Assembly (NCBI GenBank): GCA_023362775.1 | Contig: JALMGJ010000011.1 | Coordinates: 18,278,001 to 18,342,000 of the forward strand | Length of the DNA: 64,000 nt | Origin: Charina bottae | Lineage: Eukaryota > Chordata > Lepidosauria > Squamata > Charinaidae | Direction: 5' to 3' | In this document: one piece after another, positions 51,661-63,791 of the stretch | How positions within the stretch are numbered: position 1 is the first letter of the stretch | Layout of the letters: each line of letters starts with the position of its first letter | Position numbers and translations under genes: made by a program | The notes under the pieces: generated by a model | What the model was told of the DNA's origin: nothing | Seen by the model: the letters and a program-made list of their open reading frames with translations, nothing else | Databases searched by the model: none

Positions 51661-54600
51661 TCAGCTGATGTAGATCCGGTGGAAGTCATTGGCGCCAAAG
51701 GCAGCGTTGCACTTGGGGCACTTCCGCTGGCGGGTGTCGTAGCGCGTCTTGACGCAGTCGAAGCAGAAGACGTGGAAGCATTTGGTGAGGACGGCGTCCT
51801 TCTTGCGCGTGTTGCAGCACGGACAGGTGAGCTTGGCCTGCGGATGCGCACGGACAGCAGCGTGAGGGGACGGGGTACCCCAGACCGGCCTTCTTCCCCT
51901 AACCTACCAGCCCAGCTTCTCCTGCCGGTCCCTCCTCTCACCTTGTACTCCTTGATCTCCTCCTGTAAGATCTCGTCGGCATCCGCATACACCTCCACTT
52001 TGCGTTGTTTTTCCAGTTTGCGCCGGAGGCGAGAGATGTCCTCCTGGGGAAAGCAGGCACATCCGTGAGTCCGGAGGGGGGGAGGCACCCGGAGAAACCG
52101 AGGCTCCCTGAAGACCTAACGGCCCGTTTTGCGCGTCACGGGCTTCCCCTTCGCCCCGTGTACCTGAGCTCTTTTGAGGTTGAAGGACTCCTTCTCCTTG
52201 GCTGCCCGGTTCTCAGCCATGCAGGTCTGGATCTCCTTCAGCTTGGCCTGCACGTGCTCCAGCTGCACCTTCAGGTCTTCCGCCAGCTGGGCTGCCTCCA
52301 CCGCCTGCAAGCAGAACGTGGCACCCAAGCTCCATCCGCACCAGCACCCAAATGGCGCCCCCCTCACCTCCGGCCGTGAATGCTCCCCGCGAGATCCCGT
52401 CAATCAGAATCCCACTTCTAGGTCTGGGTAAGAGTTTTCTCCACCTTTTACACATTAATGAGGGACTTCTATGGGAAGTGATGGGCGCACCCAGGGCCCA
52501 CGCGCACTTCCTAACTTGGCTGCCGCAGCCGGAGCCGGGCTCCTCACCTTCCTCTTGTTGAGCTCCAGAGCCTGGCTGCGCAAGGTGAGCTCCTTCTCCA
52601 CGGTGCCCAGATTGCCCTGCAGCACGCGCTCCTTCTCCTCCAGCTTTTGCACCACCAAGAGCTGGGTGTCCACCTGAGGAGAGCCATCAGAGCCGCACCG
52701 TTCAGCACGTGTCCCAGGAGCCCCCCTTCTCCGGTCTTCCCCGCACCGAGTGGCGTCTCCGTTCGCAGCTCTGATCCCCCAAACTGGAGGTGGTGGTGGG
52801 GAGGCTGCCTACCTGAGACTTGAGGGCCAGCACCTGCTCGGCCAGTTCCTCCTTCTCCTCCCGCAGGAGCTTGTGGATCTGGTTGGATTTGATGCGCTCC
52901 GACATCAGCTTGAAGTTGGCATCATCCTTCTCACGCAGCTGCTGGTTCAGCCGCATGTTCTGCTCTTGCATGTCCTCAAAAGCTTGGCCCGTCACATCCA
53001 TCTCTGAGAGCAGAGCCTCTTCCTCCTGCCCCATACAAAAAAAATAATACTAAAAGCAATAGGAGAAATGGAGTTCTTCCAAGTCTCTCCCCCACCCCAG
53101 CCCTTTCTAGTAACCTCATAACCACACTTTCTCCTCATGCGCACACATGGAGCACAGGCCCCCAGCCCTGCTGGTAGGAGTCCGGAAGCACCTGACCAGC
53201 CACAGCTTGCCGAGATGGACTCCTGGACTGATCCGGACGGCTCGTTCTCACCCATGCTAACCACCGGGTCTCGAGCCTCATCTCCATGAACGTGGCCCTC
53301 CCCAGCAACCAGTGGACCAAGTCGACAGTGAGTCTATGGGTATGGAAAGCTGGAGCCACCCTCAGAGCCCTTCTAGGCTCCCACTCTGGGGCACAGATTC
53401 TGCCCAGAGAGAGATACCTGCTTGGTTGCTCCCAGCTTTTTCTGCAGATGCTCAATTTGTTCCTCGGCCAGCTTGATCTTGCGTAAGGCGTCCTCGTCAG
53501 CCATTTTCTTGCTCTCCTTCTTCTCCTTCTCCTCCAGCTCACGGATCCTCACCCGCAGCTCTTCCACCTGCCCAAAGAAATGGGTCAAAGAAAGCAGGGG
53601 CAAGTCCTTAGCTTGAGACCTCCCCCCATCCCCCCCGCCCAGGACAGAATCCTTCCCAGTACATCCTGCAGGTCTAACTAAGATAACAAGCCCAATTACA
53701 AATGCCACAACGTTATTTGCCCAGAACACAGCCAAACCTTCTTTTAGGAGCTGGTTCTTCCCTGCGTGAGGAAACCATGGCCATTTTCTTCATTTAGTCA
53801 CATCATCTTGCCCAGAACCAGATCCTGAAATGCTGTATTATGGCATTCAAGGGTATGAAGCTGAGGCAGCCTCTAATGCGGCTGAGCTTAGCAGACCCAC
53901 GCACTGGAGTGATACACAGGTCCAGGTCTCCTATGGCAAGAGGGTGGGCAGAAGAACTGGAACTCTGGGAAGACTCGCATCTCCCTGCAGGCCACACACA
54001 CACACACCCCGTCTCACCTCAGCTTTGGTCTTCTTCTCAGCTGCCATGAGCTGCACTTTGTCCCGCTGTTCCTTGGGTGCTGACTTGTACATGTCCAAGA
54101 GAAGCTTCATCTCCTTCTGGCTCTCCTGAGCCTTTCTGGGAAAGGAAACAGAATCCACGTGAAGAAGAGGCCCCTTACAAACGAGGGACCATGTCGTTCC
54201 TCGACTGCCAACCACAAGATAGCAAATTCTAGGTTTCCTTGGGGTCTAAGAAGCCTATCAAAGCTACGGGTTGCAGGAGGACGGGGATCTCTTATGAAAT
54301 AGCGAGACGAGATCAATTATTATAGTCTCCTGTAGAGCAGCGGTCCCCAACCTTTCTGGCACCAGGGACCGGTCATGGAACAAAAGACCGGGGGGGGGGG
54401 GGGTGTTTGCAGGCGGGAGCCAATTGCACACACTGAGGGGGGCGGGGTTTGCAGGCAGGAGCCAATCACACACACCGGGGGGGGCAGGGTTTGCAGGCGG
54501 GAGCCCCGCGGCCCACTTCCTAACAGGCCGCAGCCCACTAGTGGGCCGTGGCCCACAGGTTGGGGACCCCTGTTGTAGAGAGTAAGGAAGATGGCCTTGA

Positions 54601-57600
54601 TAGAAATATGCAGGAACCGAAGCATTTTTTAAGCCCAGAACGGTGAGACCTTTGGAAGCGGCTCAGGCAGACACCTCCAAATTCACTGGACTGTAAGAAG
54701 TGGGAGGAGGTCCAGCGCAATCAGACCTGCAGGACTCTGCTATTGCAGCCAATCTCAATAACCGTAGTCCTAGCCTTCCAGTGGAGTTGGTTTCCTGGTC
54801 TGGGCTACCAGTGGAGCCAACACCTCCTGACACCTTTTTTTCCTTGCGATAATCCTCCTTCCTGGGCCAATCATCAAGGAATGTTTGTTGAAATCCAGGC
54901 TTCCATGGCAACATTCACAATATCCAGAAATGCCTCTGCTACCACAGCCCCTAATTCTCCCCTGGTATGTATGGGTACACGGCAGCTCCACAGAGCTCCT
55001 TCCCAGGCGAGACTTTTTCCCTTCTCAGCCTAAAGGGCTTTCCAGATAGAACAAATACAGCACACTCTCACCCCATCTGCGTCCTAGGCAACTTTCTCAC
55101 CCTAGTTTAAAAAAAAACAGCACAACACAACCCACTCAACTCTTCCACCCACCAGGCCAACCCTCCCTTTCCCCACGGCTCACTTGAGTTCAGCTCGTAG
55201 CTGCTTGAGCAGATCTGAATCTTTCTTCTTGGCGTCTTCGCTGCCCCCGCCACCTTTCTGCTTCTCCCGATCCCGTGAGGAGGAAGAGGAAGAGGAGGAG
55301 GAGGAGGAGGCCTCTTTGTCACGGTCCCGGGATCTCTCGCGGTCAACGCCCCGGTCTCCACCACGTCCCTTGGACCGCTCAGGCTCCTTGGCGCGGGGTG
55401 GTGGCGGTGGCTGAGGAGTGGGAGGCTGGGGGGCAGAGGGCTCCTCTTCTTCCTTTTTCACTCCCTCCGTGCTCCCAAGCAGCTGAGGAGACACCACCTC
55501 TTCCTTGGGCTCCTTCTTCACTTGCACCTCCCTGAGTTCCTTCTTTACTTCAGAGGGGGCCGTTTCCTCCTCCTCTTTAAGAGGAGCTACCCCAGGGGGC
55601 CCCAGTGGCCCCCCAAAGTCTTCATTCCCTGGGGTTGGGGGTATAGCGGCCAAACCAGAAGGAAACCCACTCTGTTGCATGCGAACCTGAGGAAAGGACA
55701 AGCCGACAGGCACTTTAGGACAAGGTGCCAGCCCAGCCTGCATACAGACACCCCGTTTGATTTCCTTTTCCACTAGGAGACTAAGCAGAGGACAGGACCG
55801 ACGGCAAAAGAAGAGAGGCGAACCAGAAGCATCAGCAGAGGAGACCACCACGGTTGGCAGGAAACTGCTATAATCCCAAGTACACCCACAGTAAAGCCCG
55901 CCAGATTTTACATTCATAGTCAAAACACATCTGAGCATTGATTTCTTTTTCAATGAAAAGAAAAGAACATCAAGATGATCTGCAAGTCCTCAGGTTCCCG
56001 ACTCTCAAGCAGCACCATGTTCTTCCCGAGGGCCCAAACCCAAACCAGGCAGGAGAGAGGGGGTGAAATCCCACCCACCCGACGCCCAGGCCTCCCTTCA
56101 GCCGTTCCCCCCAGGAGACCCACCTTGTTGATCTCGGCCTGCACCTCCCGCAGTTTGCGCTTATACCGTTGCACATCCCCCTTCAGCTGATGGTTATGGT
56201 TCTGGAGGCTGCTAATGAGGTGGCGCATCTCCCGGTTGATGGGACCTCGGGTTCAAGAGGGGAGGCAGAGGGGGAAGAACACGGGATTCAACAGCTTCCT
56301 CCACCCCAGCTCTCCCCAGAGGTGTTCAGCATCTCTCCTCCTCATTTGTTATTTGACCTGTCATTCAGGAGCTCAAGATAATGCTCCCGCCTCCTGTCTT
56401 TTCCCACCACCACCACCCGGTGAGGTAGGTTGGGCCCAAAGTCCCCAGGGAGCTTCTGGGGCTGAGGGAGGCCTACATCTGGGTCTCCCCCTCCTAGTCT
56501 AACACCTGAACCACTACGCCACACTAGCTCTAAAACCCCAAAAATGTCTTTTAAAAGACTAATGGGAGCTCTAGCCCAACGTTTCTTTATTATTAAAAGA
56601 ATCTCTATACCACCTCTCATTACAAAGAATCCCAAAGCAGTGTGGAATGACCAGAGAGACCATTCAGAGTTAGAACAATTAAAAATGGCTAACATCATTT
56701 TTTAAACAAACAAACAAACAAGCTGGAAGGATGATTTAAAAGTGACTCCACACAGGGGATAACCGGAGCCTTTCCAACGACAGGAACGTGGCAGGGAGAG
56801 ATGAGCTTTCTTGTGGGAGGAAAAAGAGGAGGAGGTGGAACCCAGAAAGTGCCCAGCAACACCAGGGACACCAGTTGGTGTCCTCTCCTTGAGGCCAGGA
56901 GTCAAAGACCTTGAAGGAGGAGGGAAAGGCTGTCTCCTGGTAACGGGCCGCAGCATGGCGGGTCTCCGGGGCAGGGACACCACCTGTTAGGGCACACCGG
57001 GCTCCCCCAGCAACGAGGACGCGCAGGCTCACCAGCTTGCTCGTTGGCTGCCAGGTTCTGCTCAAATTCGATGCGCAGCATCTCGTACTCCTTGCGCACC
57101 TGAGCCAGGGTGTCCTCCAGCTGGATCACCTCCGTCCGCAGCTTCTTCTGCACGTTCAGCTCGTCGCTCTGCCGTCAAGGAGGGGGAAGCCACGTCAGCC
57201 CCGAGGAGCAGCCAGCGTACGCACCCGAGAGGCCCCCTTCTCCTTAGCAGCACTGTGGCCCCTCGAGCTGCAACGAGCATACTGAACGTGCGATGACCCC
57301 CGGCTGAGACCAGGAGACGGAGAACACCCCCAGCACCCTTCGCGGGGGGGGGGGGGGCTCACCTCCATGTGCTCAATGTGGCGCAGGTGGCTGTTCTTGG
57401 TGGTGAGGAGCAGGGCCCGGGCCTCATCGAGCTGCGTTTTCACCTGCAGGCTCTCGTTGTACAGCAGTGAGAACTGGGACTGCAACACTTTGTACTCCAG
57501 AGTCTCTTTCACGGCCTCTTCAGGAAGACTCCGCAGCGCCACCTATACGGGCCAGGGGTGCAGAAGGGAAGCAAGCCAGGCGCAGGGTAACGCTGGACAC

Positions 57601-59385
57601 GTTATCCACAAAACAGTATTTCTCAACCTCCGCAACTTTAAGCTGTGTGGACTTCAACTCCCAGAATTCCCCAGCCAGCCATGCTGGCTGGGGAATTCTA
57701 GGAGTTGAAGTCCACACAGCTTAAAGTTGCGGTGGTTGAGAAACACTACCACAGAAGAAAGGAAGCGGGGTGGGGAATGTTCCCCCTCACTGGCCCAAAC
57801 ATCTATGTAAAATTTCTACCTAATCTTCAGCAACAGATTAACACTGGGTAGCAAAATCAATCTGAGACCCAAGGCGAACTGCTTGATCTTTGAGACGCTG
57901 CATACAAGCTAAAGGGTTGAGAGAGTTTGCGTGGGTTTGTTTATTCCTTGGAGGAAAATGGCTCCTTTGGAATTATTTGGGCAGGAAGCAAGGTACGGAT
58001 TGGAGGCCCCCAGAAAAGGATGGCCTGGGACGTCACAGGTGTATAAAAGGTCGCTGGCAGTAGAATATGGTGGGAGATACGAGCAGAATAGAACTGCCTC
58101 ATCCTGCTGTATCCCTCAGAAATGTTTTCTCAGTGAGCGGAGTGTAACTGCCGTCGCAAAAGCACTGAATTAATAAAACTAAAAGAAGAAGAATTGTTGT
58201 AACCCGCCCAGAGTCCCTTGCATAGGAGATGGGCGGGGAATAAATTGAATAAATGAATGAATGGATGGATGGATGTTGAGGGTTTGGATTCTGTCTTTAA
58301 AGCAGGGGTGGGTACACGGCAACCTGACCCCGCAACTCCTGTCGCTCCCCAAAATCACGCAGCTAGACACTGGTGGCCAGCCCGAGTTCACAGCAGGGTG
58401 ATCCACTGCTACTTAAAACATACACAGTAAAATTGGTACAGTAAGCTTCTGGTGGGTTAATCCGCTGATTTTAATGAAAAAAAACTGACCCAATTCCAAA
58501 TATTGCAAGAGCAATTAAAATAACCTGAATTCCAGCATTGTTCCCTTCAAAGTCACTGAATGCTTCCTGCGCCCCTCAGTAGCCAAAATGTTTTTTAAAA
58601 GCGCAGGCTGAAATTAGTTCTTTCCAGCTTACCCCTAGAGGGCGTTTTTATCTGATACCTATCCGAATACCTTAAGCTTTTCGTTAGTTCTAACAGACTG
58701 CTGCATTTCTTGCTGCAGTTTCTCCAGCTCTGCCATGCGACTGTTGGCTAGTTCTTGGTTCTCTTCCAGCTCTGCATTCAACATCTCAAACTGCAAAACA
58801 AATCCAAATCGAGTCAGCAAAAACTTGCACAGGAAGCGCTGCCAGACCCAGGTCTTTCAAGCTACACTGCTACAATTTACTTTCCAGCCATGTTCTCCTG
58901 CTTACCTTCTGCATGCTAAGGGTGATCTGGCCACCCTGGAACCCACCAGAACTGCCCGATGCATAGTAACCCGAATTCAGCTGCCAAAGAAGAGTGAAAA
59001 TCAGTAACCTCTACAACAAAATGGCAAACGTATCGATACGCACACACATAATGGTGTGAACAAAAACTTTCAGAAGACATCTGTCCTTGCATAACGCTAA
59101 AAGATTAATTTGGTGTGCACAGAACTGCATTTTCTTAAATGTTTATGTATTTAAATGGGCCTCTGCAAAGCTAGCCACAGTTCTGGATTTCCATAGGTTT
59201 TGCCTGCAATAGTAGAGATTTACTTATTTTAATTATCAAATGTATATGCCATCCAGTTTCAAGACTCACAGAGGCTTTCAACGTACTAAGATATAATAAA
59301 AAAATTCAATAACATTAATACATATTTGAATTTAAAAAAATAATGTTTTATTATATTATTAAAAGTGCAGTACTTAACTGTATCT

Positions 59386-59420
<35 letters not shown>

Positions 59421-62400
59421 TTGGATTTATATTACCGCCCATCTTCTCCGCAAGGAGAACTCTGGGCGGTTCACAACCAAACCAACATTAAAATACAAAA
59501 CCGGTCCTAATACAAATAACACAAAATATAAAATATCATTCACATTCTTAGACACTATAAATGGAATAATATGGAATAAAATCAAGATGGCTCCAGTTCT
59601 TCCCAAATCCTGCGCGTAAGGAAAAATTAGAAATGCCACTACTGAAGGGATGGGGCCCAAATAAGCCTCGCTTTCCTGAGTTGTGTGGACTTCAACTCCC
59701 AGAAAGCATGGCTGGCTGGGGAATTCTGGGAGTTGAAGTCCACACAGCTTAAAGTTGCTACGGTTGAGAAACACTGCTCTATTATAATGGTGGGGAGGAG
59801 AAATAAGCCCTTGCTGTCATTACAGGGGTGAGAGAAGCAAAACAGTCCTTGCCAGGTCAGGTTTATCTAACGCTCTTGTTAAAAAGTATGATCTGAACAG
59901 TCTTGCAACCCTTCCAAAATCCAAGAAACATCATCTTAGGCTTTCAAAGGTTGTTGGATCCATGAGGTCAGAGTCACAACTAAGAGATCTCTTGTCTACT
60001 GAGTGAACAGATCCATCTTTCCCAAGGGGCAGGTAAGCTGATGTGGGGGAAAGAAGTAATCCATAACTGAAGATCAGGAATTATCTGGGCACTGCAGACT
60101 CAATACGCTTTCACTTCACAGCCTATATCGTTTTTGACATGGGCTGATGTAGGACCAAAGTGGTAAATATGCTGCTTATCCAAACTCTGCTGAACTGCAA
60201 TTGCCAGCGTTCCTCCTCACCAGCCATGACGGCTGAGGCGGCTGGGAGTCGCAGGTCGGCAAGATCTGAAGGGCTGCAGCTTTCCAAAATGGTCTCCTGA
60301 AACTGGGCAACCCACCAGACCTCCTCCTACTCAGAGAAAAGCAGAGAGCATGACCAGGGCAGGGGCTACAAGGCAAGCTCCTCCTGCTTCACTTGCTGCC
60401 TGGGCGTCCTTCAGAATGGGGGGCCAGACAAGAGCGCCCTGGCCTTTAGAGCTAGACATCCAGAAGAGCGCTCCCTCCCTCGCCCAGCAGTTACAATTCC
60501 GTGAAAACAGGCAGCCCTCCAGCAAGGAGAGAGAGGGCTGCCCGAGGGCCGTTCTTGCCTGCTCCAGCGCTTCTGCCAGGTGCTTGTTGATCTTCTGTTC
60601 CCGTTTGCGCAGCTTCTCTATGTCCCACTGCAGGTCCTCGATGGTGGTTTCCATTTCCAGCACTTTGGTCTCTGATGAAGTCACTTTGTCCTGCAGTTCT
60701 GTGTACTGAAAAAGAGGCAGATCTCAGAACGGCTCCTGCCCCAGCCAGCAGCAGCCACAAGAAGCCCCTGAGGATGATGGGGCAGGGAACCCACCTCCAA
60801 TGAAATTTTGTGGTGTTTCTCCTGCATCTGGGTGATCAGGTCCTGCAGGTGCCGGTTCTCTCTCGTCAGTTCCTTGTTGAGGGCCTTCACAACTTCTTCC
60901 AGTTGGTCAAACTCCACTGCAGAGCAAGACATCAGCTCTCAGAACTGGGGCTTCCCAACTTTTTTGGCCGCTTCCCCTGCGCCAAACTGCATCGGGGACC
61001 AATGGCTCTTAGCCTCGAGGCCATCTGCTGGGAGACTGGCCACTGGGAGAACAGACTGCTGGACTAGGTGGGCCAGGGGTCTGATCCAGCAAGGCACCGC
61101 TTAGGTTCTTCCATACATCTGTTTTGCTTCCCCAGACGACCTTTCTTCTGATGTTTCTTTGCTCTGAGCCACAAGCTCAAGCAACAAAACACCCGAGATA
61201 AGAGCACTGCACTTGGCTTGCGTTAAAAAATCCTCTCCAGAGAAAAAATTATTTTCTTCAGTCCTTAATCTGGAAATACAGAACGGCCTCCCAGAATAAC
61301 TGCAAATTGTCAGGTAACAGAAATGTTGCTAAAGTATATTTTAAAAAGCAACCCCCCGCCCCAAGGTAAAGCATATCATCAGCCAGAGCACAAGGAATCC
61401 TCTGCTGCGTGACCCTTCACATTAAATTAGAACTGAAGATTTGACAGACTGGGAAAAAAATCTGAGTATTTAGGAAAACAAATGTTTAATGCAGATTACA
61501 GATACAAAGTGGTATTTTTATAAGGCGGGGACACCTTAAAAGTTAGTAAGTAGAACGAGGTTAAAGTCTGACACACAACACTCTCTGTGAACGTATCCAT
61601 AACTATACGTTCACTTTTGTAACTCTATCAAGCCATCTCTTCTAACTGGGGCCAGCACTCTCCCAGTTCTTTCAGAGCTTCCACTTTTAACATCCTCACG
61701 CATCAGTCTGGTGGAGTTGTCCATACAAACGTTTTCTGCCTCAACTAACTCTACATAGTAGCTCACCTGCTTGGAGAGGGAATAGAAAAAATGCACACCT
61801 GAACCAATTCTCCGCCCCACAACCAAGCCCATAGTAAAGTACCTACCTGGAATGACAACATGCAATTCCCCTTTTCCCTCATTTCCTTCCCTGAGCTTTC
61901 CAAAACCTGAGGCCCCAGATCCTCCACTTTGGGAGCAATATCACAGACAGAACGGGCAGCAAGAGGCTAAGCGAGCAGCCAAAAAGTTTCAAAGGTCCCC
62001 CCAGCACAGCTCTGAGGTGGGGCCTCGTCTCACCCCGAGCATGGATTTTCTGGCAGAGCTCCTCTGTGCGCCGGTGGATCTTGTCAGAAGCCTCCACGAT
62101 GCGGGAGACGGCAGCTTTGGAGAACTCCATGCGTTCCTGAAGCTGCAGCTCGATTTCTTCGTTGCTGCTGCTGGCCAAGGTGGCCAAGAAGGAAAGGGAT
62201 GGCTCGTTCAGCACGAGGTCCCCAGCCTTCCAGGGGGCAGGGGGCGTAACGGGGGACAGCACCGCCTCTGAATGGACCAAAAGACAAGGCAAAGGTCAGT
62301 GTTGTTGGCAGGAGGGAGAGGCCTTGATCCGCCTCCACGTTTAGCTTAGTGGCCGAGGTGCTGGGCTAGCAAATGAGAGGTCGTGAGTTCTAGTCCTCTC

Positions 62401-63791
62401 TTAGGTAAAGGTAAAGGTTCTCCCCGCACATTTGTGCAGTCGTGTCCGACTCTAGGGGCCGGTGCTCATCTCCGTTTGTTAGCCGAAGAGCCAGTGTTGT
62501 CCGAAGACGCTTCCACGGTCATGTGGCTGGCATGACGCACGCGGAACGCTGTTACCTACCCACCGAAGTGGTACCTATTCATCTACTTGCATTTGCATGC
62601 TTTCGAATTGCTAGGTTGGCAAGAGCTGGGGCTAGTGCGGGAGCTCACCCTGTCACGCAGGGCTAGGGATTCGAACCTCCGAACTTGCGATCTTCCGATC
62701 GACAAGCCTGGCGACTTACCCGCTGAGCCACCACACCCCTTCATTTCTCTCTTAGGTAGGCATAAAAGCCGGCTGGGGGACTTTGGGCCAGTCACTCTCT
62801 CTCAGCCCAATCTGCCTTATGGAGTTGTTATTGGGGGGGAAACAGGAGGTGGGAGCATCAGATATGTACACCACCTTCAGGTGACCAAAAATAAAGGCAA
62901 GATAAAACATCTAATAAATGTGGAGTCCTTGGTGCTCTCTGAGCCTTGTTGTTTTCTTGCAGACGTTTCATTGCCAGGCTAGGCAACATCTTCAGTGCGA
63001 AAAGGGAGGTTCCACTCCCTTTTCGCACTGAAGATGTTGCCTAGCCTGGCAATGAAACGTCTGCAAGAAAACAATAAGGCTCAGAGAGCACCAAGGACTC
63101 CACAGTTCAATCCTGAGCTACAAATATTCTCTTCGATTGGCATCTAATAAATAAATAAAACGTTCCAGAACGCGGGAACCTGGGCTTACCTCTCCTTTCG
63201 GAACTCTCTAAGAGAACAGCGTCCAGGTCTGATCCTGGGATTTCCAATTTGGGCTCCTCTGGGGCCTGCCCACAATCTCCATCGTAGCGTCTTAGGAGCA
63301 CCTGCACTGTCTCATCTAGCTGTGGGAGGGGGAAAAAAACCTCTGGAACTGAAGAAACAGAAACGAGTAGAGAATTTTGAGAGCACGTAAAGAGAGCTGG
63401 GCATATAGGGGGAAGGCAACTTCCAGGCACAGTACAAGCTATGGCAGCATTCTCTGCTCTGATTCTGCCAAGCACAGAGAAACGTTAAGGAGCAACAACT
63501 ACTACTTTACTTTTTGGACCCTAAAAGTCCTGCTTAACCCTTGAAGGTTACCCCGGTATCTGTAAACTTATGGATCAGAAGCTGAAAGGAAAAACAAGGG
63601 ATCAGCCAGGAGGGCCCTCTGACCTGCTTCCAGTAGCGGTTGACAATCAAGAGAGTCTCATCATCCGTGGCCTGCCTCTTCTCCAGCTTCTCTATGCGCT
63701 CGCGCAACTCATCCTCGAAGGCTTGTCGCTGCTCCAGCCGTTCTGCCAGCTTCTTATTCTTGAACTGAAGCACCTTGAGGTCCATCTCCTC
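51661..63791 (-). CDS. RNF40: E3 ubiquitin ligase BRE1B, 18 exons, N-terminal exon outside window
   Basis: Exons in transcript order: 63791-63624, 63319-63190, 62267-62034, 60916-60795, 60705-60559, 58980-58906, 58790-58671, 57542-57363, 57168-57033, 56245-56124, 55686-55184, 54135-54018, 53567-53418, 53025-52813, 52673-52548, 52304-52164, 52043-51942, 51837-51661 (TGA). Phases all join: 987 residues from [10 protein letters not shown] to DFHRIYIS. About 44 N-terminal residues are expected beyond the edge. Nuclear long coiled-coil protein that works with RNF20 and UBE2A/B to monoubiquitinate histone H2B. The C-terminal RING has C-x2-C, C-F-H-x2-C-x2-C and C-P-K-C. RNF40 rather than RNF20 by the IYIS ending and the LNSGYY segment. 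The variable exon 55686-55184 carries a Ser run and three VKKE motifs. The intron after 60559 has a GC donor. Confidence 0.96.
54338..54572 (+). mobile_element. hAT MITE, family E
   Basis: CAGCGGTCCCCAACC to GGTTGGGGACCCCTG, flanked by CTGTAGAG (54330-54337) and TTGTAGAG (54573-54580). Same internal GCAGGCGGGAGCC repeats as at 20804. The rest of this RNF40 intron (54136-55183) shows nothing recognisable. Confidence 0.88.
56345..56530 (-). mobile_element. CORE-SINE (MIR-like), antisense
   Basis: TCATTCAGGAGCTCAAG, then GGTGAGGTAGGTTGGGCC and a box-B-like complement ending CTGAACCACTACGCC. 56531-57032 otherwise shows no feature. RNF40 intron. Confidence 0.6.
57614..57748 (+). mobile_element. 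hAT MITE, family B
   Basis: CAGTATTTCTCAACCTC to GGTTGAGAAACACTA, flanked by CCACAAAA (57606-57613) and CCACAGAA (57749-57756). Confidence 0.88.
57998..58177 (+). other. LTR-like promoter and poly(A) module
   Basis: In order: an inverted CCAAT box (57998-58003), ACGTCA near 58030, TATAAAAG (58042-58049) and AATAAA (58172-58177). This spacing resembles a retroviral U3-R-U5. TG/CA ends and a target duplication were not found, so a solo LTR is only a suggestion. It is antisense to RNF40 in an intron. Confidence 0.35.
58195..58258 (+). mobile_element. CR1/L2-like 3' tail
   Basis: TAACCCGCCCAGAGTCC, GATGGGCGGGGAATAAAT and (AATG)n. RNF40 intron. Confidence 0.55.
59388..59476 (-). mobile_element. 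CR1/L2-like 3' tail
   Basis: (TTTA)n followed by GGATTTATATTACCGCCC and GAACTCTGGGCGGTTCAC. RNF40 intron 5; 59000-59387 and 59779-60558 show nothing else recognisable. Confidence 0.6.
59672..59778 (+). mobile_element. hAT MITE, family B, 5' truncated
   Basis: Inverted pair TTCAACTCCCAGAA and TTCTGGGAGTTGAA, ending GGTTGAGAAACACTG. The left terminus is lost. Confidence 0.75.
60917..62033. other. RNF40 intron 3, nothing recognised
   Basis: Just over 1.1 kb between coding exons without an identifiable repeat, RNA gene or open frame of interest. Confidence 0.5.
62338..62860 (+). mobile_element. CORE-SINE split by a Sauria-type SINE
   Basis: 62338-62396 is a tRNA-like head (TAGCTTAGTGGCCGAGG and GTGAGTTCTAGTCC) and 62759-62860 is the MIR-type core (GACTTTGGGCCAGTCACTC). 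The SINE at 62408-62747 separates them. RNF40 intron 2. Confidence 0.75.
62408..62747 (-). mobile_element. Sauria-type SINE, antisense, nested
   Basis: AAAGGTTCTCCCCGCAC tail side and GAGCCACCACACCCC head side. 11-bp target duplication TCTCTTAGGTA at 62397-62407 and 62748-62758, lying inside the older CORE-SINE. Confidence 0.88.
62920..63103. repeat. Near-perfect long inverted repeat (foldback)
   Basis: Arms 62920-63008 and 63015-63103 are each 89 bp, with one mismatch by eye (near 62948) and a 6-base centre at 63009-63014. A diverged half-copy lies at 11459-11537. RNF40 intron 2. Confidence 0.9.

Noticed and set aside
51555..52088. 177-codon minus-strand frame over the RNF40 3' end
   Set aside because: Overlaps the last RNF40 exons in another frame and reads through an intron.
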